A DNA stretch of 64,000 nt from VRUE01 sp963824215 (lineage in GTDB: Bacteria > Actinomycetota > Thermoleophilia > Solirubrobacterales > 70-9), in the NCBI GenBank assembly GCA_963824215.1, contig CAWGOE010000004.1:186001-250000 (forward strand), written 5' to 3'. Position numbers and translations under genes: made by a program. Positions 41,252 through 48,424 of this stretch are shown here, one piece after another. A model generated the notes under the pieces. The model saw nothing but the letters and a program-made list of their open reading frames with translations. It was not told where the DNA came from and did no database searches. The number at the start of each line of letters is the position of its first letter. Within the stretch, counting starts at the first letter, position 1.

Positions 41252-41551
41252 ATGGCAACGATTCGCATCCCACCAGTGCTGCGCGCCCAGACCGGGGGGC
41301 AGACCGAGGTCGAGGCGAGCGGCTCCAACGTCGGCGAGGTCCTACGCGCCCTGACCGCCGAGCACCCGGCCACCGAGGAGCAGCTCTTCGGTCCCGACGG
41401 CGATCTCAACCGCTATGTCAACGTCTACCTCAACGACGAGGACGTGCGCGTGCTCGACGGGCTTGATACCGCCGTCTCCGACGGCGACACTGTGGTCATC
41501 CTGCCGGCGATGGCCGGCGGCTGCCCTCCTGCGTCACTGCATCAGAAGTAG
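41252..41551 (+). CDS. cysO: CysO-type sulfur carrier with C-terminal extension
   Basis: A 99-residue ubiquitin-fold sulfur carrier. The MoaD/ThiS-like fold is recognisable (IRIPPVLRAQTGGQTEVEAS, then VNVYLNDEDVRVL and GDTVVILPAMAGG). Normally the chain ends at Gly-Gly, which is activated. Here Gly89-Gly90 is followed by nine more residues (CPPASLHQK). The gene would need trimming after Gly90 before MoeZ can adenylate it. The Mec-type JAMM protease downstream could do so. The vapB gene starts 25 bases after the stop, so the extension may stem from that insertion. Confidence 0.88.
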   Translation: MATIRIPPVLRAQTGGQTEVEASGSNVGEVLRALTAEHPATEEQLFGPDGDLNRYVNVYLNDEDVRVLDGLDTAVSDGDTVVILPAMAGGCPPASLHQK

Positions 41552-41564
41552 TGCATCAAGATGC

Positions 41565-41576
41565 TATGCTTGGTGC
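41565..41576 (+). promoter_or_regulatory. vapBC promoter, leaderless
   Basis: TATGCT at 41565-41570 ends 6 bases before the vapB ATG (41577), so transcription likely begins at the start codon. TGCATC/TGCATG motifs recur three times in 41539-41580, a possible VapBC operator. Confidence 0.5.
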
Positions 41577-41822
41577 ATGCGTACGACGATCACCCTTGCC
41601 GACGACGTTGTCTCTGCGCTCGAGAAAGTGCGCCGTGAGCGCGATCTGGGTTTGAGCGAGGCGGTCAATGACTTGATTCGCGCTGGCCTGGCCGACCGCG
41701 GCGGCCAGCGTCGGGTCGATTTTCCCACGTTCGATGTGGGCATCGGGATCGATGTCCGCAATATCGGCGAGGTGATCGAGACTCTCGAAAGGGAGGACGG
41801 GATTTTTCCGTCGTCCCGCTGA
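41577..41822 (+). CDS. vapB: VapB-type antitoxin (ribbon-helix-helix)
   Basis: An 81-residue antitoxin. The N-terminus (MRTTITLADDVVSALEKVRR, then ERDLGLSEAVNDLIRAGL) is the ribbon-helix-helix pattern of VapB; the C-terminal half (PTFDVGIGIDVRNIGEVIET) binds the toxin. The stop overlaps the vapC start by one base (TGATG). No Shine-Dalgarno is visible, in line with a leaderless start. It sits between cysO and cysM, inside a sulfur locus with which it has no functional link. Confidence 0.9.
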   Translation: MRTTITLADDVVSALEKVRRERDLGLSEAVNDLIRAGLADRGGQRRVDFPTFDVGIGIDVRNIGEVIETLEREDGIFPSSR

Positions 41823-42247
41823 TGCTGGTCGACGCCAACCTGCTCGTCTACGCCGCCGACGCACGCAGCAGGTTCCATCAACCAGCCCGCGACTGGCTGC
41901 TCGAGCAACTGAACGGCAGCCGGCGCGTTGGCCTGCCCTGGCAAAGCCTCTCGTCGTTTTTTCGCGTGATCACCCACACCCGAATCTCTGCGCATCCGCT
42001 TGCCCCAGCAGACGCATGGCAGACGATCTCAGCCTGGCTCGGTTCCGAAGTTGCCTGGATCCCCGAGCCCGGTGCAGGTTATGCGCCGATCTTCGGTGAT
42101 CTGCTCGTCCGCTATGAAGTGACCGGCAATCTTGTCCCCGACACCCAGCTCGCGGCACTCGCTCTCGAGCACGGGCTCACCGTCTGCTCTGCCGACACCG
42201 ATTTCGCTCGCTTCACCGAGGTCAGCTGGACCAACCCGCTGGCGTAG
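41822..42247 (+). CDS. vapC: VapC-type PIN-domain toxin
   Basis: A 141-residue PIN-domain ribonuclease (MLVDANLLVYAADARSRFHQ). Asp4 is the first metal ligand; the C-terminal acidic cluster is in GNLVPDTQLAALALEHG and SADTDFARF. The second position, often Glu, lies in PWQSLSSFFRVITHTR with Ser-Phe, as in one mycobacterial VapC subgroup. It ends with the WTNPL motif typical of that subgroup. It is co-translated with vapB. The cysM promoter element follows within 40 bases. Confidence 0.9.
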   Translation: MLVDANLLVYAADARSRFHQPARDWLLEQLNGSRRVGLPWQSLSSFFRVITHTRISAHPLAPADAWQTISAWLGSEVAWIPEPGAGYAPIFGDLLVRYEVTGNLVPDTQLAALALEHGLTVCSADTDFARFTEVSWTNPLA

Positions 42248-42285
42248 CGAGTGCTCACGACTCGGTGGCCGGGGCGCCACCCCTG

Positions 42286-42304
42286 GCTATACTTTTTGAA
42301 GTAA
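42286..42304 (+). promoter_or_regulatory. Promoter/operator element upstream of cysM
   Basis: The same 19 bases as at 40005-40023, including TATACT and TACTT-N4-AAGTA. It gives cysM-mec its own start downstream of the VapBC module. Confidence 0.6.
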
Positions 42305-42315
42305 CGGGAGACGAG

Positions 42316-43281
42316 ATGCCTCACGACGAGCTACTCAACCGACCCTGCGGGGGACGCTTCGGCGACATCGTCGAGTCGATCGGCAACACGCCGCTGGTCG
42401 AGCTGCCACGCTTCTCGCCCAAGCCCGACGTTCGCATCTACGCGAAGCTCGAGGGCCGCAACCCGACCGGCTCGGTCAAGGACCGCGTCGCCAAATCGAT
42501 GATCGAGGCGGCGGAGGCGGAGGGCGCGATCGCGCCGGGGCAGACGATCCTCGAGCCGACCTCGGGCAACACCGGCATCTCCTTGGCGATGATCTGCCGT
42601 CGCAAGGGCTACCCGCTAAAGGTCGTGATGCCCGACAACGTCACCGCCGAGCGCACCCAGCTGCTCGAGATGTACGGGGCGGAGATCGCCTACTCGGAGG
42701 GCGCCAAGGGCTCCAACGGGGCGGTCGAGGTGGCGCTGGAGATGGCCAAGGATTCGCAGTACTACATGCCCTACCAGTACGGCAACGAGGCCAACCCGCT
42801 TGCCCACTACAACGGCACCGCGGTGGAGATCCTCGAGGAGCTCGACGAGGTGACGGCCTTCGTCGGCGGCCTCGGCACCGGCGGCACGCTGATGGGTAAC
42901 GGGCGGCGCCTCAAGGAGCACAACCCCGACACCCTGCTCGTCGCCGCTGAGCCGATGCAGGGCGAGATGGTGCACGGCCTGCGCTCGCTCGACGACGGCT
43001 TCATCCCGCCGATCATCGACATCACCCTGCTCGACCGCAAGATCATGGTCTCCAACCGCGACGCGATCGTCTGGACGCGCAAGCTGCTCGACGAGGAGGG
43101 CGTCTTCGCCGGCGTCTCCTCCGGCGCGATCGCCCGCATCGCCGTCCGCATCGGCGAAGAGCTCGACGGCGGCAATGTCGTTTTCCTGATCCCCGACGAC
43201 GGCTGGAAGTACCTCTCCTCAGGCGTCTACACCAAACCGATCGACGAGATAGAGAACCTCGACTCGACCGTTTGGTGGTAG
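42316..43281 (+). CDS. cysM: CysM-type O-phosphoserine sulfhydrylase
   Basis: A 321-residue PLP enzyme that makes cysteine; in the CysO pathway it uses O-phosphoserine and CysO thiocarboxylate. PLP binds Lys55 (NPTGSVKDR); the phosphate loop is VGGLGTGGTLMG; substrate-site residues lie in EPTSGNTGISLAM. ATG 42316 with GGGAG upstream was chosen over an earlier in-frame start. The C-terminal TKPIDEIENLDSTVWW resembles the flexible tail of mycobacterial CysM. It is followed after 19 bases by the Mec-type protease. Confidence 0.93.
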   Translation: MPHDELLNRPCGGRFGDIVESIGNTPLVELPRFSPKPDVRIYAKLEGRNPTGSVKDRVAKSMIEAAEAEGAIAPGQTILEPTSGNTGISLAMICRRKGYPLKVVMPDNVTAERTQLLEMYGAEIAYSEGAKGSNGAVEVALEMAKDSQYYMPYQYGNEANPLAHYNGTAVEILEELDEVTAFVGGLGTGGTLMGNGRRLKEHNPDTLLVAAEPMQGEMVHGLRSLDDGFIPPIIDITLLDRKIMVSNRDAIVWTRKLLDEEGVFAGVSSGAIARIAVRIGEELDGGNVVFLIPDDGWKYLSSGVYTKPIDEIENLDSTVWW

Positions 43282-43300
43282 CCCTCGGCTTGGCCGGAAG

Positions 43301-43702
43301 ATGCGGATCGCACAGGCCCTCGTCGACGAGATCGTCGCCCACGCCCGGGAGGACCTGCCGAACGAGTGCTGCGGTTTGATCGGGGGCTCCGAGGGGGTCG
43401 CGGCTACGGTCTACCGCACGCGCAACGAGTTCGCCAGCCCTTTCAGCTACCAGATCCACACCAGCGATCAGTTCCGCGTGACGCAGAAGGAGATCCCGGA
43501 TCGCGGCGAGGAGCTGCTGGCTATCTACCACTCCCATACCAAGAGTCCCGCCTATCCGTCCGAGACCGATCTCAACGCCGCCGAGGGATGGCCGGAACCG
43601 GTCTACGTCATCGTCTCGCTCGCCGACCCGGAGACGCCGGATGTAAGGGGCTACTGGCTAAGGGACAAGAAGATCGAGGAGGCTGAGCTTGTCGTCGAGT
43701 AG
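43301..43702 (+). CDS. mec: Mec-type JAMM metalloprotease
   Basis: A 133-residue JAB1/MPN (JAMM) zinc protease. Glu22 (NECCGLIGG) and the HxH-x7-S-x2-D motif (His77, His79, Ser87, Asp90 in YHSHTKSPAYPSETD) are all present. In the CysO pathway it hydrolyses the CysO-cysteine adduct to free cysteine; it may also trim the CysO extension here. It overlaps the next ORF by 14 bases. Confidence 0.93.
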   Translation: MRIAQALVDEIVAHAREDLPNECCGLIGGSEGVAATVYRTRNEFASPFSYQIHTSDQFRVTQKEIPDRGEELLAIYHSHTKSPAYPSETDLNAAEGWPEPVYVIVSLADPETPDVRGYWLRDKKIEEAELVVE

Positions 43703-43916
43703 CGGAAAGCTGGTCAAGGTTGGCTTCGCCCAGCAGCAGCCGGAGGCGGAAATGATTCAGGGGCTGCTCTCCGAGCACGGCATCCCGAGCATGCTGAGGC
43801 GGGCCGCCGGTTTCGACGTGCCGGACTTCCTCGCTGCCGGGCCGCGGGAAATCCTCGTGGCCGAGGAGCTCGCCGAGCAGGCTCGCGAAGTGCTCGAGGG
43901 GACCGGCGCGGACTAA
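43689..43916 (+). CDS. DUF2007-like small protein
   Basis: A 75-residue protein with a TTG start at 43689, GAGG 6 bases upstream and overlap with mec, so it is the last gene of cysM-mec. The pattern LVKVGFAQQQPEAEMIQGLL, then SEHGIPSMLRR, and the C-terminal ILVAEELAEQAREVLEG are those of DUF2007 (putative signal-transducing or small-molecule-binding) proteins. Function in the cysteine pathway is unknown; the position suggests a regulator of it. Confidence 0.65.
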   Translation: MSSSSGKLVKVGFAQQQPEAEMIQGLLSEHGIPSMLRRAAGFDVPDFLAAGPREILVAEELAEQAREVLEGTGAD

Positions 43917-44602
43917 GTCGTCGCCAGCGGGTCGCGGCCGTCCCAGGTGCCATGCGAGGCGTAGGGGCGGAAGCGGATGAAGGCAGATTCGCGGTGGAAC
44001 GGCTTGGCACGGTCCACCTTGACTGCCGCCTGGTGCGAGCCCCCACCGCCGAACGCGTACTCGCGCATCGCCGCGGCGCTGCGCCAGATCGAGAAGGTGG
44101 AGACGAGTCGCGGGGGCGTGAAGCGGCCGAAGCCGGTGACGGCGACCACAGCCGGGTTTGCGGCCGCGTCGCGTTCGGTCGGCGCGGCGCTCTTGAGGAA
44201 GGCGAGGGTGCGGCTGATGCGCAGGCGACCGAGGGTGAGGACGGCGACCGGCTCATCGTCCTCCACCGGGAGCGCCTCGTCGGGGAGCCCCGCCATGCCC
44301 GTCCATGAGCCGAAGCAGTGCAGGGGCTGGAGGCGAGTGTGCCAGCCGCCGCTCAGGTGCTCGGCGAACGGGTGGCCCGCGAGGAAGCGATCGAGCGCCG
44401 CGTCGTCCTCCCAGGCCGCAATCAGGCCGATGCGGCTGAGCTGCGGGCGGGGGAGCGCGTAGCTGGCGCGGTGGCCCAGCGCTGCTGGGAAGACGACTTC
44501 CGCATAGCTCATGCCGGCAACCCCTCCGGCGTCGAGGCGTTGCAGTAGTAGCCGCTGCGCGTTCAACCTCCCCACCTCGGTGATGTGAACGGAGACGATC
44601 AT
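43913..44602 (-). CDS. Spheroidene monooxygenase (CrtA)-like protein
   Basis: A 229-residue protein with two halves that resemble each other. Segments such as LSRIGLIAAWEDDAALDRFL, RLQPLHCFGSWTGMAGLP and the last 15 residues (RFRPYASHGTWDGRDPL) resemble CrtA-like monooxygenases, haem-binding proteins with dimeric alpha-beta barrels. No clear haem-binding His can be picked by eye. GGAGGGAGCG precedes the ATG. It is divergent from a TetR gene; the 77-base gap holds a palindrome, so TetR control is likely. A role in carotenoid or aromatic oxidation is possible but unproven. Confidence 0.6.
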   Translation of the reverse strand: MIVSVHITEVGRLNAQRLLLQRLDAGGVAGMSYAEVVFPAALGHRASYALPRPQLSRIGLIAAWEDDAALDRFLAGHPFAEHLSGGWHTRLQPLHCFGSWTGMAGLPDEALPVEDDEPVAVLTLGRLRISRTLAFLKSAAPTERDAAANPAVVAVTGFGRFTPPRLVSTFSIWRSAAAMREYAFGGGGSHQAAVKVDRAKPFHRESAFIRFRPYASHGTWDGRDPLATT

Positions 44603-44662
44603 TCTGGCGCTCCCTCCTGGGCGATGGCTAACCTAACGTCAACTAGGAAGTGTGCGGACAGT

Positions 44663-44680
44663 ACTTAGGCTGGACTAAGT
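44663..44680. promoter_or_regulatory. TetR-type operator between CrtA-like and TetR genes
   Basis: A perfect 6-base inverted repeat, ACTTAG-N6-CTAAGT, in the divergent gap and touching the TetR gene start. This fits autorepression and control of the divergent gene. Confidence 0.5.
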
Positions 44681-45342
44681 TGTCAAACGAGACCCAGAGC
44701 GAGACGAAGCCCCGGCGGCGGATGACGGCGGCTGCCCGGCGTGAGGTGATCGCCGAGGCCGCCGCGGGGCTCTTCGCCGAGCGGGGCTATCGCGGCGCCT
44801 CGATCGAGGAAATCGCCCGCCGCTCGGGAGTCACGCCGCCGGTCGTCTACGAACACTTCGAGTCCAAGCGCGAGCTCTACCGCGAGCTGCTCGAGCGCCA
44901 TTTCGCCGCGCTGCGGGAGGTGTGGCGCGAGCACTTCGGCGGCGATGACCCGGCCGAGCAGCGGGTCGCCCGCTCCTTCGACGCCTGGTTTGCCTACGTC
45001 GAAGCGCACCCGTTCGCCGGGCGGGTGCTCTTCCGCTACAGCACCGATCCCGAGATAGAGGCGGTCCACGCCGAAGTCGCCGCGCGCAGTCGCGAGTCGA
45101 TCCTGCCGCTCTTCGCCGCCGAGCAGGGGGCCGAGAACGTCGCCGGCTCGGTCGCCGACGAGGGGATCGAAATGGTCTGGGTCGTCCTCCGGGGCGTGCT
45201 CCAAGGCCTCGCCGTGTGGTGGGCGGATCACCCGGAGGTGGCCCGCGAGCGGGTCGTCACAACCGCGATGAACTCGCTCTGGATCGGCTTCGAGCGGGCG
45301 CAGGCGGGCGAGATATGGGAGGGGAGCGGGGGAGCGCCCTAG
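44680..45342 (+). CDS. TetR-family regulator 4
   Basis: A 220-residue TetR-type regulator with the HTH near residues 30-70 (ERGYRGASIEEIARRSGVTP then PVVYEHFESKRELY) and a TetR_C-like helical domain (VWVVLRGVLQGLAVWWADHP). I take the TTG at 44680; ATG 44722 would remove 14 residues, and a GTG at 44650 would add ten but crosses the palindrome. It is divergent from the CrtA-like gene, its likely target. Not closely similar to the three TetR proteins around the cassettes. Confidence 0.85.
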   Translation: MSNETQSETKPRRRMTAAARREVIAEAAAGLFAERGYRGASIEEIARRSGVTPPVVYEHFESKRELYRELLERHFAALREVWREHFGGDDPAEQRVARSFDAWFAYVEAHPFAGRVLFRYSTDPEIEAVHAEVAARSRESILPLFAAEQGAENVAGSVADEGIEMVWVVLRGVLQGLAVWWADHPEVARERVVTTAMNSLWIGFERAQAGEIWEGSGGAP

Positions 45343-45367
45343 TTCGGCGCCGAGCGCGGATCGCGGG

Positions 45368-46123
45368 CTAGGAGGGGTTAGGCCGCGCGATCGCCCGCAG
45401 ATAGTCGCGCCAAGCAGCCTCGATTTCACCGGCTGGTGCGTCGAATGCGGCTTCCAGGGTAGGCCGGGAGCCGCCGGGGAGGATCTGCAGCGCGAGGCGC
45501 TCGCAGGCCTCCGGTCCCCGTTCTGTCTCGAGCAGGTCGAAGATCGTGCCGCCGAGGATCACCGCGTCGCGGCGGGAGGGCGGGAACGAGGGGCCGCCGC
45601 TCTCGCGCAGGCGCCTGATCACGGCGGCGCGGTAGAGGCTGACCTGGCGGGCGAAGTACTGGGCGGCGCCCTCGACCAGCCAGGCCCAGCCGAGGTAGCG
45701 GGCGAAGCGGCGCGGGGTCCAGGAGGGGGGGAGGTCGGGGTTGTTCGCTGCGATCACGAGTTGGGCGTAGAGGCGCTCGGCGGTGCCGCGCAGGGCTTCG
45801 CGCGAATCGTCACCGGCGGCGCGGCGTTCCATGTGCGGGTCGTTGAGCACGTGCAGCTCGGTCGCCATCGCCCAGCCGGCCAGGTAGCGTCGCCCAGCCG
45901 GCGCCGCCGACCAGCGTGCGGCTGGCAAGAATGGGTGGGCGAGGGAGAGCAGGGCCGGGTTGGTGTGGACGACGACGGTGACTTCGCCCGGGACCGTCTC
46001 GAAGCGGTCCTCCAGTCGCAGCCGCAGTTCCTCCATGCGGTCGAGCGTGCGCTCGGCGAACGCCGCGTCGCCACTGTCGTGGCGCGCCGTGAAACTTAAG
46101 GAGTGCGTCTCAACCCAAGGGAT
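45368..46123 (-). CDS. Peptidase_MA-like protein without usual start codon
   Basis: A protein of about 250 residues resembling gluzincin-like (Peptidase_MA-type) proteins common in Thermoleophilia (LRLEDRFETVPGEVTVVVHT; RYLGWAWLVEGAAQYFARQV; AVILGGTIFDLLETERGPEA). The second helix reads EGAAQYF, and no HExxH is seen, so it is probably not an active protease. The first ATG in frame is at 46034-46036, but good coding sequence (VETHSLSFTARHDSGDAAFA, then ERTLDR) extends upstream to a stop at 46133-46135 with no ATG, GTG or TTG. ATC 46121-46123 is the best candidate start. The ORF from ATG alone is 222 residues. Confidence 0.55.
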   Translation of the reverse strand: MPWVETHSLSFTARHDSGDAAFAERTLDRMEELRLRLEDRFETVPGEVTVVVHTNPALLSLAHPFLPAARWSAAPAGRRYLAGWAMATELHVLNDPHMERRAAGDDSREALRGTAERLYAQLVIAANNPDLPPSWTPRRFARYLGWAWLVEGAAQYFARQVSLYRAAVIRRLRESGGPSFPPSRRDAVILGGTIFDLLETERGPEACERLALQILPGGSRPTLEAAFDAPAGEIEAAWRDYLRAIARPNPS

Positions 46124-46143
46124 GTCGCGAGCCTATCGGCGCG

Positions 46144-46773
46144 TCAGACGAGTACGGGCTCAGAAGCCGTGCAAACTGAGTGAATCTCGCTGCGGGCGCG
46201 GTCGAACTCTTCGTCGGCCATCACCGGCGTGCCCTCGAAAGGCAGATCGCGGTCGATCTCAACCCAGGAGCGGCAGCCGTGGTACTCGTCGCGGACGCGG
46301 ACGGTGACCGGGCGCGGGATGCGGTGGACCCGCAGCAGCAGGATGTGCAGCGGGTGGCGCCGCTTCCAGTTGAGCCGCTTCTCGGCATAGTCCGGAGTCC
46401 AGACGTAGTACGGCGAAAGATCGTCGACGATGCGCGGGTTGTTGACCGTCAGGTGGTCGGTCACCTCGGCCCAGCAGCGCAACCGAACGCGATCGGGCTG
46501 GGGGATGCCGCCATCCTGGATGAGTGCTGCGGGGGGCGGCTCCTCGTCGGGCCAAACACCCTCCTCGAGCGCGCGGCGCAGCTCGGGGTGATGGGACTCG
46601 CGGACGAGGTTGTTCCGCTGGTGGTCGAAGGTCGGGTAGAGGAAGAAGCGCTCGTGCTCGAGCTCGAAGTGCTTGTTGTCCTCGCGGATTCCGCCCTTGC
46701 GCAGGGTCAGCAACTGCTCGCCCTCGGCAAGAGCGCGCACCGTTACTGCCCATTCCTTTAAAGCGATCGGCAT
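46144..46773 (-). CDS. DUF1802 family protein
   Basis: A 209-residue protein of the DUF1802 type. Landmarks are ALKEWAVTVRALAEGEQLLT, LRKGGIRED, FELEHERFFLYPTFDHQ and LLRVHRIPRPVTV near the end. The family is often found near nuclease or phage-defence genes, but no function is proven. ATG 46771-46773 is the family start; the longer ORF upstream is not coding-like. It lies 9 bases upstream of the stop that precedes the previous gene, on the same strand, so these may be co-transcribed. Confidence 0.85.
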   Translation of the reverse strand: MPIALKEWAVTVRALAEGEQLLTLRKGGIREDNKHFELEHERFFLYPTFDHQRNNLVRESHHPELRRALEEGVWPDEEPPPAALIQDGGIPQPDRVRLRCWAEVTDHLTVNNPRIVDDLSPYYVWTPDYAEKRLNWKRRHPLHILLLRVHRIPRPVTVRVRDEYHGCRSWVEIDRDLPFEGTPVMADEEFDRARSEIHSVCTASEPVLV

Positions 46774-46894
46774 ATAAATCAAACCTGAGAAGGTTGGAGA
46801 ATCTGTGCTTGGAGGTTGGCGCCTATGGACCCTGTCCAGGCGAGAGCCCCGCCCAAGGCCGCGCATTCTAGACGAGGCTGGCCAATTCGCCAAA

Positions 46895-48424
46895 TTAATG
46901 CTGTGTGCGATCGGACACCCGGCCGGTTCCCCCGCCACCTGGCGTTTCAATCCGTAGTCTGTCGCCCTCGTTCAGGCTGCCCTCGCTCTTGCTCGGCAGT
47001 GATTTTCCGTTGAGGTAGTCGGCGCCGGTCGCGCCGTCTTCGCCGCCATCACGACCGCGGGGGCGATGCCGCCGACGCTCGCCGATCAGCGTGTAGCTCA
47101 TCGGCGCCAGCGCTTCCAGCTCGCGCACCAGGCCGTCGCCGCCATGCAGGCGACCATCGCCGCCGCTGCCGCGGCGGAGGGCCAGCTCGCGCACGCGCAG
47201 CGGGAACTCGGTCTCCAGCGCCTCGACCGGGGTGTTCAGCGTGTTCGACATCGCGACGTGGATCGCGTTTGGGCCATCGGCGTCCGGACACGCCCCCTGG
47301 CCGCCGCCGAGCGTCTCGTAGTAGGTGAATCCCGCACCGGCCAGGGTCAGGTTGTTCATCGTCCCCTGGCCTTGCGCCGGCACCGGCCGCGCTCCGGCAA
47401 GGGCGGCGATCGTCAGGTCGGCCACTCGGCTCGAGGTCTCGACGTTGCCGGCGGCGACGGCGGCCGGGAAGCGAGCGTTGAGCAGGCAGCCCTCCGGCGC
47501 GATCACCTCGATCGGCCGGTAGGCGCCGGCGCAAGGCGGTGCGTCGGGATCGGTCAGGACGCGGACGGCGAAAAACGCGGCGGATTTCGTCACCGAGAGC
47601 GGGCAGTTGAGGTTGCCGTCGATCTGGGCATCGGTGCCGCTGAAGTCGAGCACCAGCCGGTCGCCGCTGATGCTCGCCTCGAGCTGTAGGACAACGTCGC
47701 GCGGCGCGCCGTTGGCGTCGTCCTCGAGCTGGTCCTCGGCCGTGTAGGTGCCATCCGGCAGGTTCGCCAGCGCGACGCACGTGCGGCGCTCGGCGTAAGC
47801 GAGGATCTCCGCCATGCCGGCGCGCAGGGTGTCGTGGCCGTGGCGCGCGGCGAGCTCCGCCAGGCGCTGCGCCCCGATCCGGTTGGCCGCGGCTTGCGCG
47901 CGCAGGTCGGCGAGGCGCTGGTTGGGGGAGCGCATCTGGGCCGCGATTCGCTCCAGGTCCCCGTCCCCGAGCCGGGTCGGCGGGATCACCACCCCCTCTT
48001 CGGAGAGCGTGCGCGAGCGCGCCGGCATGCCGGCCGGGCTGGGGCCGCCGATGTCGGCGTGATGGGCGCGGGAGGCGGCGAAGCCGAAGGGCTCGCCGTC
48101 GACGAAGACGGGTGAGATCAGGGTCACGTCGGGCAGGTGGGTGCCGCCGCGGTAGGGATCGTTGAGGATCCAGGCATCTCCCGGCCGCTGCTCCTCGTCG
48201 AGCACAGCAGCGACGGCATCCGGCATCGAGCCGAGGTGGACGGGGATGTGCTCGGCCTGCATCACCAGCTCGCCGGCGGGGTCGAACAACGCCGTCGAGC
48301 AGTCGTGGCGCTCCTTGATGTTGGCCGAGTAGGCAGAGCGGATCAGCGCCGCGCCCATCTCATCGCAAGCAGCCCGCAGCCCGCCAATCATCACCTGCAG
48401 GGCGACTGGATCGAGCGCGCTCAA
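46895..48424 (-). CDS. hyuB: Hydantoinase B / oxoprolinase-type subunit
   Basis: A 509-residue HyuB-type subunit, which with HyuA hydrolyses hydantoins, oxoproline or related cyclic imides, using ATP. Family motifs are clear: RSAYSANIKERHDCSTALFD, NDPYRGGTHLPDVTLISPVF, DFSGTDAQIDGNLNCPLSVT and FTYYETLGGGQGACPDADGP. The start is TTG at 48422-48424, overlapping the hyuA stop (TTGA), with GGAGGGGAGCACG upstream. The partner hyuA appears frameshifted. Substrate not predictable. Confidence 0.92.
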   Translation of the reverse strand: MSALDPVALQVMIGGLRAACDEMGAALIRSAYSANIKERHDCSTALFDPAGELVMQAEHIPVHLGSMPDAVAAVLDEEQRPGDAWILNDPYRGGTHLPDVTLISPVFVDGEPFGFAASRAHHADIGGPSPAGMPARSRTLSEEGVVIPPTRLGDGDLERIAAQMRSPNQRLADLRAQAAANRIGAQRLAELAARHGHDTLRAGMAEILAYAERRTCVALANLPDGTYTAEDQLEDDANGAPRDVVLQLEASISGDRLVLDFSGTDAQIDGNLNCPLSVTKSAAFFAVRVLTDPDAPPCAGAYRPIEVIAPEGCLLNARFPAAVAAGNVETSSRVADLTIAALAGARPVPAQGQGTMNNLTLAGAGFTYYETLGGGQGACPDADGPNAIHVAMSNTLNTPVEALETEFPLRVRELALRRGSGGDGRLHGGDGLVRELEALAPMSYTLIGERRRHRPRGRDGGEDGATGADYLNGKSLPSKSEGSLNEGDRLRIETPGGGGTGRVSDRTQH

